From positions 17,569-81,568 of the forward strand of contig DASXDG010000405.1 in NCBI GenBank assembly GCA_036490795.1: DNA of 64,000 nt, written 5' to 3'. This document shows positions 9,021-17,527 of this stretch, one piece after another. Source of the stretch: JAFARZ01 sp036490795 (GTDB lineage: Bacteria > Actinomycetota > Actinomycetes > Streptosporangiales > Streptosporangiaceae). The notes under the pieces were generated by a model. It saw nothing but the letters and a program-made list of their open reading frames with translations. It had not been told where the DNA came from and did not search any database. The position numbers and the translations under genes are program-made. Numbering within the stretch: the stretch's first letter is position 1; every line of letters starts with the position of its first letter.

Positions 9021-10257
9021 GGGACCGGCCGCTGCGAGCCTGCAGCGGATGTGGGACCAACTCGAACCCATCGGGCGCGACCCGGGCAGCGGCGGGTACC
9101 GCAGGCTCACCTGGTCGCCCGCCGACGCGGCGCTGCGCGAATGGTTCACCGTCCAGGCCAGGGAGCGCGACCTGGACCTGGAAACCGATCGCAACGGGAA
9201 CATGTTCGCCTGGTGGGGCGGGCGCGGTCCTGGCGCGGTGCTGACCGGCAGCCACCTGGACTCGGTCCTTGACGGCGGTGCGTTCGACGGGCCGCTCGGC
9301 GTGATGTCCGGGCTGGCCGCGATCGACCTGCTCCGCGCTAGAGCGGTCAGCCCGGACAGGCCGGTCGGCGTCGCCGTCTTCACCGAGGAAGAGGGCACCC
9401 GCTTCGGCCTTGCCTGCCTGGGCACCAAGCTGCTGACCGGGACGGTCGACCCGGACACGGCGAGGTCGCTGACCGACGCCGCCGGGACGACGTTCGCGTC
9501 GGCCATGGCGCAGGCCGGACTCGATCCGGAACAGATCGGTCCTGACGCAGACCTGATCGGCCGCATCTCGATGTTCATCGAGTTGCACATCGAGCAGGGC
9601 CGCGGCCTGGCCGACCTGGACGCCGCGATCGGCCTGGCCGAGCAGATCTGGCCGCACGGTCGCTGGCGGATCCAGTTCACCGGTCACGCGGACCACGCGG
9701 GCACCACGCGGCTCGCCGACCGGCGCGACCCGATGCTGACGTTCGCGGGGACCGTACTCGCCGCCCGCCACGAGGCACACCGGTTCAACGCGCTGGCCAC
9801 GTTCGGCAAGATCGACCTGAGGCCGTGCGCGACGAACGTGATACCGGGGACGCTGCTGGCATGGCTCGATGCCAGGGCACCGGACCAGGGCAGCCTGGAC
9901 CGGCTGGTCGAGGCGATCACGGTCAGCGCGCGCGAGTCAGCGCGGGCGCAGCGGATCGAGTTCGAGATTCACCGCGAGTCCTACAGCGACGATGTCGTCT
10001 TCGATCCGGTGCTGCGCTCCCGGCTGTCGGAGGTGCTCTCGTCCTGCCGGATCAAGGCAGCGACCCTGCCCACCGGGGCGGGCCATGACGCGGGCGTGCT
10101 CAGTGGCAAAGTGGCCACCGCGATGCTGTTCGTGCGCAACCCCACCGGGGTCTCGCACGCTCCCGGCGAGTACGCCGAACCCGCCGACTGCGTGGCCGGC
10201 GTGGAGGCGCTGGCGGCGATCTTGCAGGACGCGGTAACACCGCGGATCAGCCGATGA
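9007..10257 (+). CDS. M20-family amidohydrolase (allantoate / N-carbamoyl-amino-acid hydrolase type)
   Basis: Zinc-dependent amidohydrolase of 416 residues, of the hydantoinase/carbamoylase branch of the M20 family. Seen in order: VLTGSHLDSVLDGGAFDGPL (metal His and Asp), FTEEEGTRFG (catalytic Glu pair), FIELHIEQG, FTGHADHAGTT in the dimerisation lobe, TGAGHDAG and VSHAPGE (distal His). Substrates of the family are N-carbamoyl amino acids, allantoate and ureidoglycine-like compounds; which one applies cannot be told. ATG at 9007 was chosen because upstream in-frame sequence overlaps DUF1330 and does not resemble the family. The stop overlaps the convergent SnoaL-like gene by a few bases. Confidence 0.9.
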   Translation: MEFGEGPAAASLQRMWDQLEPIGRDPGSGGYRRLTWSPADAALREWFTVQARERDLDLETDRNGNMFAWWGGRGPGAVLTGSHLDSVLDGGAFDGPLGVMSGLAAIDLLRARAVSPDRPVGVAVFTEEEGTRFGLACLGTKLLTGTVDPDTARSLTDAAGTTFASAMAQAGLDPEQIGPDADLIGRISMFIELHIEQGRGLADLDAAIGLAEQIWPHGRWRIQFTGHADHAGTTRLADRRDPMLTFAGTVLAARHEAHRFNALATFGKIDLRPCATNVIPGTLLAWLDARAPDQGSLDRLVEAITVSARESARAQRIEFEIHRESYSDDVVFDPVLRSRLSEVLSSCRIKAATLPTGAGHDAGVLSGKVATAMLFVRNPTGVSHAPGEYAEPADCVAGVEALAAILQDAVTPRISR

Positions 10258-10639
10258 CTTCGTCGACCGCGTACTGATTGGTGGACGCCGTCCAGAACTC
10301 CGTCACCTTGCCGTCGCGCAGGTGGAAGACGTGGGCGTCGTTGACCGTCATACTCAGTTCGCCCCGGCTGGCGGTGGTGACGACGAGTGCGACCGCGTGC
10401 TCATCGTCGGCGAGGATCGTGTGCAGGTCCAGGTGGAACGTGCCTTCGGTCACCTGCATGAGCTTGCCGAAGAAGGCGTAGACAGCGTCCCTGCCGCGGT
10501 AATCGCCGGCTAGCTGGTTGCGGCCCACCTCGTGCCAGAGCATGTCTTCGGCGAATAGCTCATTGAGGCCGGCGAAATCCCCTTTCGCAAATGCGACATA
10601 TCCGTCCCTAATACGCGCGACGTTAGGATGCTCGGCCAT
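10247..10639 (-). CDS. SnoaL-like / NTF2-fold protein
   Basis: Small NTF2-superfamily protein of 130 residues. Seen: MAEHPNVARIRDGYVAFAKG start, a LFAEDMLWHEVG segment, DYRGRDAVYAFFGKL and HVFHLRDGKVTEFW, the usual order of ketosteroid-isomerase/SnoaL-like proteins. ATG at 10639 has GAGGGGA upstream; the open frame continues further 5' but without family similarity. Such proteins act as small-molecule isomerases, cyclases or hydratases, or only bind ligands. It converges on the M20 hydrolase gene and has its own upstream region. Confidence 0.8.
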   Translation of the reverse strand: MAEHPNVARIRDGYVAFAKGDFAGLNELFAEDMLWHEVGRNQLAGDYRGRDAVYAFFGKLMQVTEGTFHLDLHTILADDEHAVALVVTTASRGELSMTVNDAHVFHLRDGKVTEFWTASTNQYAVDEVIG

Positions 10640-10845
10640 ATTCCGTCCCCTCCATGAGTAAAAGCGCACACATGACGAGAAGTCTCGCATAATCAGGGCG
10701 CGCGTCAAAACGCCCGCCCCGGCTACGGGAGCACCCCCGGCCACCAGGGCACCCCGGCCACCAGGGCGGCAGTCCACAGCCGTCCCTTTAATCACATAGA
10801 CCACCCGGTTGACGCTCTCGTCAGCCAGGCGGCCCGTAGGCGTAC

Positions 10846-10925
10846 ACAACACGGAAGATTGTCTTTTCACGGAAGAAGTAGTTGCTCACAGCATGGTTTT
10901 TTACCGTGCTGGACTTTATTTCCAC
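10846..10925 (+). repeat. Intergenic repeat element, copy A (left flank of CIS locus)
   Basis: An 80-bp segment matches 38651-38730 without gaps at about 63 of 80 positions, and its 3' half also matches 46836-46880. Invariant core: ACAACACGGA at the left and TCACAGCATGG in the middle. In this copy CAGCATGG and CCGTGCTG can form a hairpin with a T-rich loop. Substitutions are not concentrated at third codon positions, so conservation looks nucleotide-level. Role unknown: regulatory site, small RNA or island-end repeat. Confidence 0.75.
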
Positions 10926-11210
10926 GCTAATTCCGGAAGCCTCACGAAAACGGCAGCGCCGGGTGTGCTTTTTATGCCGATTGCCGGGTTAGCGGCACCC
11001 GGAGCGGCATCGCACGGAGGCGTCGTTCGCGTTTTCTGCGAAGCAGATCGGCCATGATCACCCCGAATTCCCTCAGTCAGGTGGCAGTTGCTCCGCACGA
11101 TCTCCGGCGGAGACCAGTTATTGGCGGCGGACGGACCTTCCGACCGCTCTTCGCGGCGATGGCCGCGGGCCAGCGTTGCCACGCCAGCCACAGAGCTGGC
11201 ATAGATCACC

Positions 11211-11239
11211 TTGACTCTTGCAAATTACCCGCTTAGATT
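11211..11239 (+). promoter_or_regulatory. Predicted housekeeping-type promoter for the CIS regulator
   Basis: TTGACT at 11211-11216 and TAGATT at 11234-11239 are separated by exactly 17 bp, a close match to the vegetative sigma consensus. It would give a ~270-300-nt leader before the BTAD regulator. Not experimentally supported. Confidence 0.6.
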
Positions 11240-11265
11240 TACTCTTGAATGAGGCGTGCATTGAA

Positions 11266-11383
11266 GCTGCCCGGACGAGAGGAGGGGGGAGCAGGCGACA
11301 CTAGAGTCGCCTGGGGGCGGCCGATACTGATGTCGGGCAGCGCGGGTTCGCCAATAATCTCATTCCTCCTCTTAAGGCTGCCC
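11266..11383 (+). promoter_or_regulatory. Structured leader with alternative pairings upstream of the BTAD gene
   Basis: GCTGCCC (11266-11272) can pair with GGGCAGC (11335-11341); inside lies a perfect 8-bp hairpin, CAGGCGAC (11292-11299) with GTCGCCTG (11306-11313) and a 6-nt loop. A second GCTGCCC (11377-11383) competes for the same GGGCAGC, and AGAGGAGG (11278-11285) can pair with CCTCCTCT (11365-11372). This 1:2 versus 2:3 layout resembles an attenuator or ligand/protein-responsive leader. Read by eye; no folding energy computed. Confidence 0.45.
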
Positions 11384-11515
11384 TGTGGATAGCCAGGGGA
11401 ATCGTTATCAGTCTAGCGGTAATTCGCTAACGCCTTTTTCTATTGTCATGCTCGCCGCGGGCAGGAATTTGAGGATCGCGGCTGGTGCAGCGCTCGGGAC
11501 TCCACATCTACTTCT

Positions 11516-12499
11516 ATGATGCAAGGAACCAGCTCCCTCATGATCAGGCTTAGGATCCGGCTCTTCGGCCAGATCTCCGTCCAGCGCGGCGGAGAGTCGG
11601 TGCCCGCCCTTTCGAGCAAGGCGCTCGAGCTCCTGTGCTACCTGCTGCTGCATCGTGACCGCGGACATACGCGTGAGGCACTGGCGGGACTGTTCTGGCC
11701 GGACGCGCCGGATTCCCTGTCCAAGAAATATCTGCGCCAGGCCATCTGGCGGCTCCACTCCACCCTGTCGAGAAAAGCGGACCAAGAATCTGAAGAATTG
11801 TTTATAGTCCGCCCTGGCTGGATCCGGGTAAATCCGGAAGCCTCATGGTGGCTTGACGTCGCCACGTTCGAGCAGGCCTACGATACCTATCGCGATATTC
11901 CCGGCAAGGAGCTGACCGACCAGCAGGCACAAGACATCCGGTCGGCTGCCATCCTTTACCGCGGCGATCTGATCGAGGCCTGGTATCAGGATTGGTGCAT
12001 CTACGAACGCGACCGGCTCCAGCTCATCTATCTGACCATGCTCGAGCAATTGATGTCGTATTTCGAGGCCTGCGGGCGCTATGCGAACGGAATCGGGTAC
12101 GGTCACTGCATACTGCGGCACGATCCGGCGCGGGAATCCACCTACCGGCAGCTCATGCGGCTGTACTACCAATCTGGTGACCGAACCACCGCGCTCCGTC
12201 ATTATGAGCGGTGCGCCGCGGCCATGGCGAAGCATTTCAATCTCCAGCCATCTCGGGAAACGACCGCTCTCTATCATCAGATCCGCGGCGACCGCCTGGA
12301 GCGTCCCGCACGGCTGACCGCCATCACCACCCGCCCGGATGGCGAGATCGGCAACGACCTGATCCTCGGGCTACAGGCGAGGCTCGACCATATCCAGGCC
12401 AGCCTGACTGCCCTCCAGCGCCAGGTCCAGCAGGAGCTCGCGCCGGTCAGCCAGCTGCTGACCGGGCGGCAGGAGACACTCGATCAAAGATCACGCTGA
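11516..12499 (+). CDS. BTAD-domain (SARP-like) transcriptional regulator of the CIS locus
   Basis: Regulator of 327 residues. Seen: an OmpR-like winged-helix N-terminus (about 8-100; IRLFGQISVQRGGE, ALSSKALELLCYLLLH, TREALAGLFWPD), a bacterial transcriptional activation domain (about 105-255; YRGDLIEAWYQDWCIYERDRL, DPARESTYRQLMRLYYQSGDR), and a C-terminal helical segment (about 280-320). SARP/BTAD proteins activate secondary-metabolite and other specialised loci in actinomycetes. ATG at 11540 (residue 9) with AAGGA upstream is an alternative start. The gene is less GC-rich than the CIS genes behind it and is followed 18 bp later by the ATPase, so it probably controls the CIS. Confidence 0.88.
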   Translation: MMQGTSSLMIRLRIRLFGQISVQRGGESVPALSSKALELLCYLLLHRDRGHTREALAGLFWPDAPDSLSKKYLRQAIWRLHSTLSRKADQESEELFIVRPGWIRVNPEASWWLDVATFEQAYDTYRDIPGKELTDQQAQDIRSAAILYRGDLIEAWYQDWCIYERDRLQLIYLTMLEQLMSYFEACGRYANGIGYGHCILRHDPARESTYRQLMRLYYQSGDRTTALRHYERCAAAMAKHFNLQPSRETTALYHQIRGDRLERPARLTAITTRPDGEIGNDLILGLQARLDHIQASLTALQRQVQQELAPVSQLLTGRQETLDQRSR

Positions 12500-12517
12500 G
12501 ATGCCGAGGCCCGGTCC

Positions 12518-14761
12518 ATGTACGCCACATCGCTGCAGCACATCGTCGCCGAACTGCAACGGCTCGACCTCCTGCTGCGGGTCCAGGTCTGGCGCGCTCG
12601 CCAGGGCCAGACCGCGGAGCTGGCGGCGTTCTGCGTCTCCGATGCCGAGGCTGACGAACTCCTCGATAAGATCATCGGAACGCCCGTCTGGGCCGGCCTG
12701 CCGCTTCCCGCCGAGCTGGCGACCGCTACCCAGGCCACGCTTGATGAGCTTTCCCGCGACGTCGCCAGGCACACGGCGCAGAGCCTGGCCGCGGGCATAT
12801 CGCTGCGGCTGACCGAGCTGGCCCGGATTTTCGGCCTGACCGCCTTCGACGTCGATGTCGTGCTGCTCTGCCTGGCCGCGGAGCTGGACCGTGGATACGA
12901 ACGCCTCTATGCCTACCTGCACGATGACCTCACGCGCAGGCGGTTGACCGTCGATCTGGCACTCAACCTGCTCTGTTCCGACCTGGAAAGCAAAGTAGCC
13001 GGGCAGGCGCGCCTGACGTCTCCCGCTCCCCTGCTCCGCTTCCAGCTGCTGGAACTGCACGAGGAACGCGGTTCCCTGCTGGGCAGCGCCGTGCGGCTAG
13101 AGCCGCGCGTGGTCCGCTTCCTGCTGGAGAACGACTCGGTCGACGACCGGCTAGAGCCCTATGTGGGGACTACCTCCCCCGCCGCCAGCCTGGACGAGCT
13201 GACCTTCCCCGAACCGTTCCGCGCGCGGCTGGCCCAGCTCGCCGAGCGCGCCCGCGCAACCGGGCCGGTGCTGTATTTCCAGGGGCCGCACGGCGCCGGC
13301 AAGCGAACCGCGGCGGCCGCATGCTGCCAGATGCTCGGCCGGCCGCTCCTTGTCGTCACCGGGAAACGGCTGCTCGCGAGCGGTGGCGAGTTCGCGACGC
13401 TGGCTAAGCTGATCGGTCGCGAGGCCCGGCTGGGCGGGGCGGTCCTGTACTGGGCGGACTTCGACACCCTGCTCGCCGATGAAGACGACGGGCGGCTGGC
13501 GGATTTGTTCGCCGTCCTCGACGAGCTTCCTGGTCCGGCGTTCCTGTCCGGATCCGCGATATGGGAACCGCCGAGCGCGTGGAGGGAGCGCTCGTTCCTG
13601 CGCATCACCTTCCCGCCTCCCGGCCCCGATGAGCGGCTCCGCGTCTGGCGCTCCGCACTGGCAGGAGATCGCATCGCGCTGGCGGCAACTGGCGATTGCG
13701 CCTGTGACCCCGAGCTGGACCTCGCGGAACTGGCCGGCAAGTTCCGGCTTACCGGCGGCCAGATCCGGGATGCCGCGGCCACCGCTCGTGACCTGGCCAT
13801 CGCGCGCGCCCCCGCCGCACCGCTGCTCACCGCCGACGATCTGCACGCCGCGTGCCGCCTGCACTCCAACCGCAAGCTCGCGGAACTGGCCATCCAGGTC
13901 AGCCCGCATTACAGCTGGGACGACATCGTGCTGCCCGGTGATCAGATGGCGCAGTTGCGCGAGATCTACGATCAGGTGCGGCACAGGAACCTGGTCTACG
14001 ACGAGTGGGGCTTCGACGGCAAGCTCGCGATGGGCAAAGGGCTCAGCGTCCTGTTCGCGGGGCCGCCCGGCACCGGCAAGACGATGGCCGCCGACGTGCT
14101 GGCCCGCGCCCTTGGCCTCAGCATGTACAAGATCGATCTGTCCGCCGTGGTCAGCAAGTACATCGGCGAGACGGAGAAGAACCTGGCTCGCATCTTCGCC
14201 GAGGCCATGACCAGTAACGCCATCTTGTTCTTCGACGAGGCGGACGCACTATTCGGAAAGCGTACGCAGATACGCGACGCACACGACCGCTACGCCAACG
14301 TCGAGGTCAGCTACCTGCTGCAGAAGATGGAAGAGTATGACGGGATGGTCATCTTGGCCACCAACCTGCGTAAGAACATGGATGAGGCGTTCGTGCGCCG
14401 GCTGCATGCCACCGTGGACTTCCCGGTGCCTGATACGGCCGACCGGCGCCGCATCTGGGAGCAGATCTGGCCCGCCGCTACGCCGCGCGCCGCCGACCTG
14501 GATCTGGACTTCCTGGCCGGGCACATCGAAGTGGCCGGCGGCAGCATCCGCAACATCGCTCTGGCCAGCGCCTTCCTCGCCGCCGCCGACGCTGCCGCCA
14601 ACGACGCCGACAACGACGCCGACAGCGCAGGCGGTGCGGTCACCATGGCGCATGTGCTGCACGCGACCCGCCGGGAGTACCAGAAGATGGGCAAGGTGCT
14701 CACGGCCGCGGAACTGAGCTACTCCGCGGGCGCCACCGGCCGCAATGGCTCTGGCCAATAG
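12518..14761 (+). CDS. CIS AAA+ ATPase (Afp15/Pvc15-like), double AAA module
   Basis: ATPase of 747 residues typical of extracellular contractile injection systems, where it is needed for particle assembly or maturation. Seen: a helical N-terminal region, a first AAA module with Walker A GPHGAGKRT (near 255) but a degenerate Walker B (VLYWADFD), and a complete second module with GPPGTGKT (near 515), ILFFDEADALFG (near 568) and ATNLRKNMDEAFVRR sensor/arginine-finger region. The first module is therefore probably structural. ATG at 12518. The stop lies inside a 13-bp tandem repeat and the gene converges on the first DUF4157 gene. Confidence 0.93.
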   Translation: MYATSLQHIVAELQRLDLLLRVQVWRARQGQTAELAAFCVSDAEADELLDKIIGTPVWAGLPLPAELATATQATLDELSRDVARHTAQSLAAGISLRLTELARIFGLTAFDVDVVLLCLAAELDRGYERLYAYLHDDLTRRRLTVDLALNLLCSDLESKVAGQARLTSPAPLLRFQLLELHEERGSLLGSAVRLEPRVVRFLLENDSVDDRLEPYVGTTSPAASLDELTFPEPFRARLAQLAERARATGPVLYFQGPHGAGKRTAAAACCQMLGRPLLVVTGKRLLASGGEFATLAKLIGREARLGGAVLYWADFDTLLADEDDGRLADLFAVLDELPGPAFLSGSAIWEPPSAWRERSFLRITFPPPGPDERLRVWRSALAGDRIALAATGDCACDPELDLAELAGKFRLTGGQIRDAAATARDLAIARAPAAPLLTADDLHAACRLHSNRKLAELAIQVSPHYSWDDIVLPGDQMAQLREIYDQVRHRNLVYDEWGFDGKLAMGKGLSVLFAGPPGTGKTMAADVLARALGLSMYKIDLSAVVSKYIGETEKNLARIFAEAMTSNAILFFDEADALFGKRTQIRDAHDRYANVEVSYLLQKMEEYDGMVILATNLRKNMDEAFVRRLHATVDFPVPDTADRRRIWEQIWPAATPRAADLDLDFLAGHIEVAGGSIRNIALASAFLAAADAAANDADNDADSAGGAVTMAHVLHATRREYQKMGKVLTAAELSYSAGATGRNGSGQ

Positions 14762-14803
14762 CGCTGGCCAATAGCGCTGGCCAATAGCGCTGGCCAATTG
14801 GCG
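14751..14803. repeat. 13-bp tandem repeat between convergent genes
   Basis: Four units based on CTGGCCAATAGCG run head to tail from 14751, the last one slightly altered and ending in the palindrome GCCAATTGGC. The first unit contains the ATPase stop codon. Each unit holds the palindrome TGGCCA, so the transcript could fold on both strands; a role in bidirectional termination is possible but there is no T-tract. Confidence 0.8.
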
Positions 14804-14815
14804 CTGGCCGTGCCG

Positions 14816-16744
14816 TTACTTGGGCAAGAGTCCGCGCGTCCGCCGGTACCTGGCGGCGACAAGGTTGCAGAAGAACCGGTTCGTCATCGCGAGATTCCAG
14901 AGCCAGAGTGGATCTCCTTGCTCCACTATTATCTGCCACTCGTACGAGTCCCAGGGCACGGTGGCGTTCTCGAAATTGTAACCGCCCCGGCTCGGAATGA
15001 GCGTCGGCCGATCGCTGTCTGTAGTCCTGACCCGTGCTTCTTCTTCTCGATAAGAAGGGCGATGCCGCCGCTCGCGCTGGTCGCGTCCTCCCTTCCCCGA
15101 ATACTCGTACCAGGTCTTGAACAGGCTTTGCAGATCGGTCTCCTTCATGGGTTTGGTGAGCAGCGGGTAGAGCTCGCTCAGGAGCTGCATCCATTCCCCG
15201 ATGCCATGCTTCACGTCGCTGATCATCGCTCCGGCCACAAGCCCGAGGATGGGGTCCTGCGTCGGCTGGCCCCTGAGCACGGCCTGCACGTGGTGGAAGA
15301 AGCGAGCCGGATTCTGCAAGTAGGAATCCGGGATCATGCCCAGGATTTCGTTCCAGCTTTCGACGCTACCTGAGCGGAAAAAGGATCCGCCGGTCTCAGC
15401 TTCGGTGAGCTGGCTGTACACGATGTCCTCGAAGCCGGTCTTCTCGAACAGGCCCGGTCCCCACATGAACTTGAATCCTCTGGGAATATTCTCTTCTCGC
15501 TTGGTGAAGGACCTTATGATGAGGCTGGCCTCGTGTGCCGTGTCTACGACCGGAATATCATCCTCCCGTGCTGACTTTCCGGGATCAGTGACAAGCGTCC
15601 TTGACTTCCGCCTCCTCCTCTTTACTGGCCGCCCGTTCTCATCTTCCGAGGATTCCTTCCCGGCCTGCTTCGTGCTGCCCTGACCCTCGTCTTCCTTCTC
15701 CAGTGGCGACTCCGGTTCGAGACTCATGTCAGACATCTCTACCGGATCGTAGGTGTACCGATCCGCATACGGAGACAGGGGTGCCCACGACGGGAGAATT
15801 CCGAAACCCAGATCGACGGCCTCGGACTCGTCTAGCTCGGGCTCGGTGAAGGTAACCTGATCTTCTGGATCGGTATCCTTATTCCAGAGCCTGACCAGTA
15901 TGCGCCGGACGGGCAGCGAGATGTCGTCGCTGTCATTGATGGTCTCGATGAGATCCTTAGTGATCATCACTATCGCGTTATACCGGTATGTCCCCGCCGG
16001 CCACTTTCCGCCACAATCATCGGCCTTTTGCTGCCATCCCGCCCATTCCTGGAAAATGGTAAGCAACTCTGCCAAGTCGTCATCGCTGATTGCCCGGTCG
16101 CCCTTGCGATAGTCCAGGAGCCGGGCACCGACGTGACCCCGGTCCAGCTGGACCGGCGCGGGGCGACCAGGCCGCGGGACCGCGGAGAGGGATGACCCCG
16201 CGGTCGGCAGGGCCGGCCCGGGCGCAACGGCGAGGCTCGCGTGCCGGGCCCGGTCGGCTTCTCGTTCGAGCCCGGCATCCTCGTTGAGCGCGATGCCGGC
16301 CTCGGTGTGCGTGGCGCGGACCCGGCCCTGGCGCTGCTGGACCACGTGCCACGCCTCGTGGGCCAGGTGTGCCTCCTGGCCGGGGGCGACGTGGATTTCC
16401 TCACCTTGGGTGTACGCGAGCGCGCCGAACCCCGCTGGCCGCGGCGAGTTGTAGTACACGCGGACGCCCGACAGGTCGACGCCCGACCGCCGTTCGAGGG
16501 AGGTCTTGATGCCATCCGGGATCCCCGTCCCGGCTGCGGCGCCGTCTCGGTCCACCAGCCGCTGCACATACTGGTTGCCGCGGCCGCGCTGGAGCTGGCG
16601 CAGCAGGCCGACCAGGTCACCGGCCGCGGCCGGGCGTCCGCCGGTCGCGGCCGACGTCCGGCCGGTCGCACGGACCGGCGCCTGCCGCGCTGGGGCGGCG
16701 GGCGCCGTTTCGGGCGCCGGCAGGTGGTACCGCATAGGGCTCAT
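14816..16744 (-). CDS. DUF4157 CIS-associated protein with NLS-like motif and unknown C-terminal domain (candidate cargo)
   Basis: Protein of 642 residues. Seen: a proline/alanine-rich N-terminus, a DUF4157 domain (about 73-141; GIPDGIKTSLERRSGVDL, VRVYYNSPRP, AYTQGEEIHVAPG) with a zincin-like HEAWH at 129-133, a charged linker holding the basic cluster PVKRRRRKSR (373-382), and a C-terminal region of ~260 residues with no recognised family. DUF4157 is known as a frequent N-terminal domain of CIS-linked toxins. The basic cluster fits a monopartite nuclear localisation signal, suggesting a eukaryotic nucleus as destination (inference). Codon use in the C-terminal part is less GC-biased than in the core, consistent with domain acquisition. 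ATG 16744 and 16735 and GTG 16771 are possible starts. Divergent from the structural operon. Confidence 0.85.
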   Translation of the reverse strand: MSPMRYHLPAPETAPAAPARQAPVRATGRTSAATGGRPAAAGDLVGLLRQLQRGRGNQYVQRLVDRDGAAAGTGIPDGIKTSLERRSGVDLSGVRVYYNSPRPAGFGALAYTQGEEIHVAPGQEAHLAHEAWHVVQQRQGRVRATHTEAGIALNEDAGLEREADRARHASLAVAPGPALPTAGSSLSAVPRPGRPAPVQLDRGHVGARLLDYRKGDRAISDDDLAELLTIFQEWAGWQQKADDCGGKWPAGTYRYNAIVMITKDLIETINDSDDISLPVRRILVRLWNKDTDPEDQVTFTEPELDESEAVDLGFGILPSWAPLSPYADRYTYDPVEMSDMSLEPESPLEKEDEGQGSTKQAGKESSEDENGRPVKRRRRKSRTLVTDPGKSAREDDIPVVDTAHEASLIIRSFTKREENIPRGFKFMWGPGLFEKTGFEDIVYSQLTEAETGGSFFRSGSVESWNEILGMIPDSYLQNPARFFHHVQAVLRGQPTQDPILGLVAGAMISDVKHGIGEWMQLLSELYPLLTKPMKETDLQSLFKTWYEYSGKGGRDQRERRHRPSYREEEARVRTTDSDRPTLIPSRGGYNFENATVPWDSYEWQIIVEQGDPLWLWNLAMTNRFFCNLVAARYRRTRGLLPK

Positions 16745-16848
16745 CGCCTCAGTGTGACAAGCCGGTTTCACGCAATCAACACGCGAGACGCGACCGCTGA
16801 CGCGCCGGCAGATGCCTAAGCGGACGCCTGCTTGGTATCACGGGTGCC

Positions 16849-17517
16849 ATGCTCCAGGATCTGGACGCGACACTCACGGCGCTGCTGCGCGCCGAGCTTC
16901 CTGTGCAGAATGTCGCGATCAGCTTCGCGGCGCCCGACGACCAGTTCCCGCCGCCCGGCGTGAACCTGCCGGCGATCGCCCTTTTCCTGTACGACGTGCG
17001 CGAGGATTACGAGCTGCGTTCGGCGCAGTGGGAGCTTGATGAGCGGCCCGACGGCACGTTCATCCGTATCCCGCCGCCGGTCCGGGTTACCTGCTCTTAC
17101 CTGATCACCGCGTGGGCGAGCGCGACCGCTCCCGATCCGGCATACGACGAACACCGGCTGCTCGGCGAGGTGCTCAAGGTGCTGCTGCGCCATCCCACGA
17201 TCCCTGAGCACTATCTCAACGGCGATCTAGCCGGGCAGGAGCCACCGCTGCCAGCCAGGATCCTCGCCGCAGGCCACCTGAACAGCCTGGGCGAGCTGTG
17301 GCAGGCCATGGGCGGCAGGCCCAAGGCCACCTTGAACTACGCGGTAACGATCAGCGTCAGCGTCCGCGACTCTGTCGAGGCTGGTCCCGCCGTGACCGAC
17401 AGGATCTTCACAATCACCCAGGGAGCCGGCACCCAGGGAGCCGGCCCGCAGGCAGTGGGCACGCAGGCAGTGAGCCCGGCTCAGCCGGCCGTAACCAGTT
17501 CGGTGCCTCGACCATAG
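16849..17517 (+). CDS. CIS cap / tail terminator (DUF4255, Pvc16 N-terminal type)
   Basis: Protein of 222 residues matching the DUF4255/Pvc16-N family, which caps the distal end of the tube-sheath. Seen: MLQDLDATLTALLRAELP start, PAIALFLYDVREDYELRS, PVRVTCSYLITAW and HRLLGEVLKVLLRHP, the family signature. The last ~35 residues are a low-complexity Gly/Ala/Gln/Pro tail containing imperfect repeats of TQGAG. First gene of the structural operon, 10 bp before the sheath gene. Confidence 0.9.
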   Translation: MLQDLDATLTALLRAELPVQNVAISFAAPDDQFPPPGVNLPAIALFLYDVREDYELRSAQWELDERPDGTFIRIPPPVRVTCSYLITAWASATAPDPAYDEHRLLGEVLKVLLRHPTIPEHYLNGDLAGQEPPLPARILAAGHLNSLGELWQAMGGRPKATLNYAVTISVSVRDSVEAGPAVTDRIFTITQGAGTQGAGPQAVGTQAVSPAQPAVTSSVPRP

Positions 17518-17527
17518 GAGTCAGCAC

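Larger units (their letters stand above)
10640..11515. other. Intergenic regulatory region upstream of the CIS locus
   Basis: No convincing gene in about 875 bp. Reading frames here (for example on the minus strand at 10916-11209) lack family similarity, ribosome sites and consistent codon bias. The stretch is less GC-rich than its surroundings and holds three items listed separately: repeat copy A (10846-10925), a promoter (11211-11239) and a structured leader (11266-11383). Confidence 0.7.

Noticed and set aside
10809..11057. Frame through repeat copy A (EEVVAHSMVFYRAG), with similar peptides in copies B and C
   Set aside because: Differences between copies fall at all codon positions and frames end at unrelated places, so a conserved peptide is unlikely.
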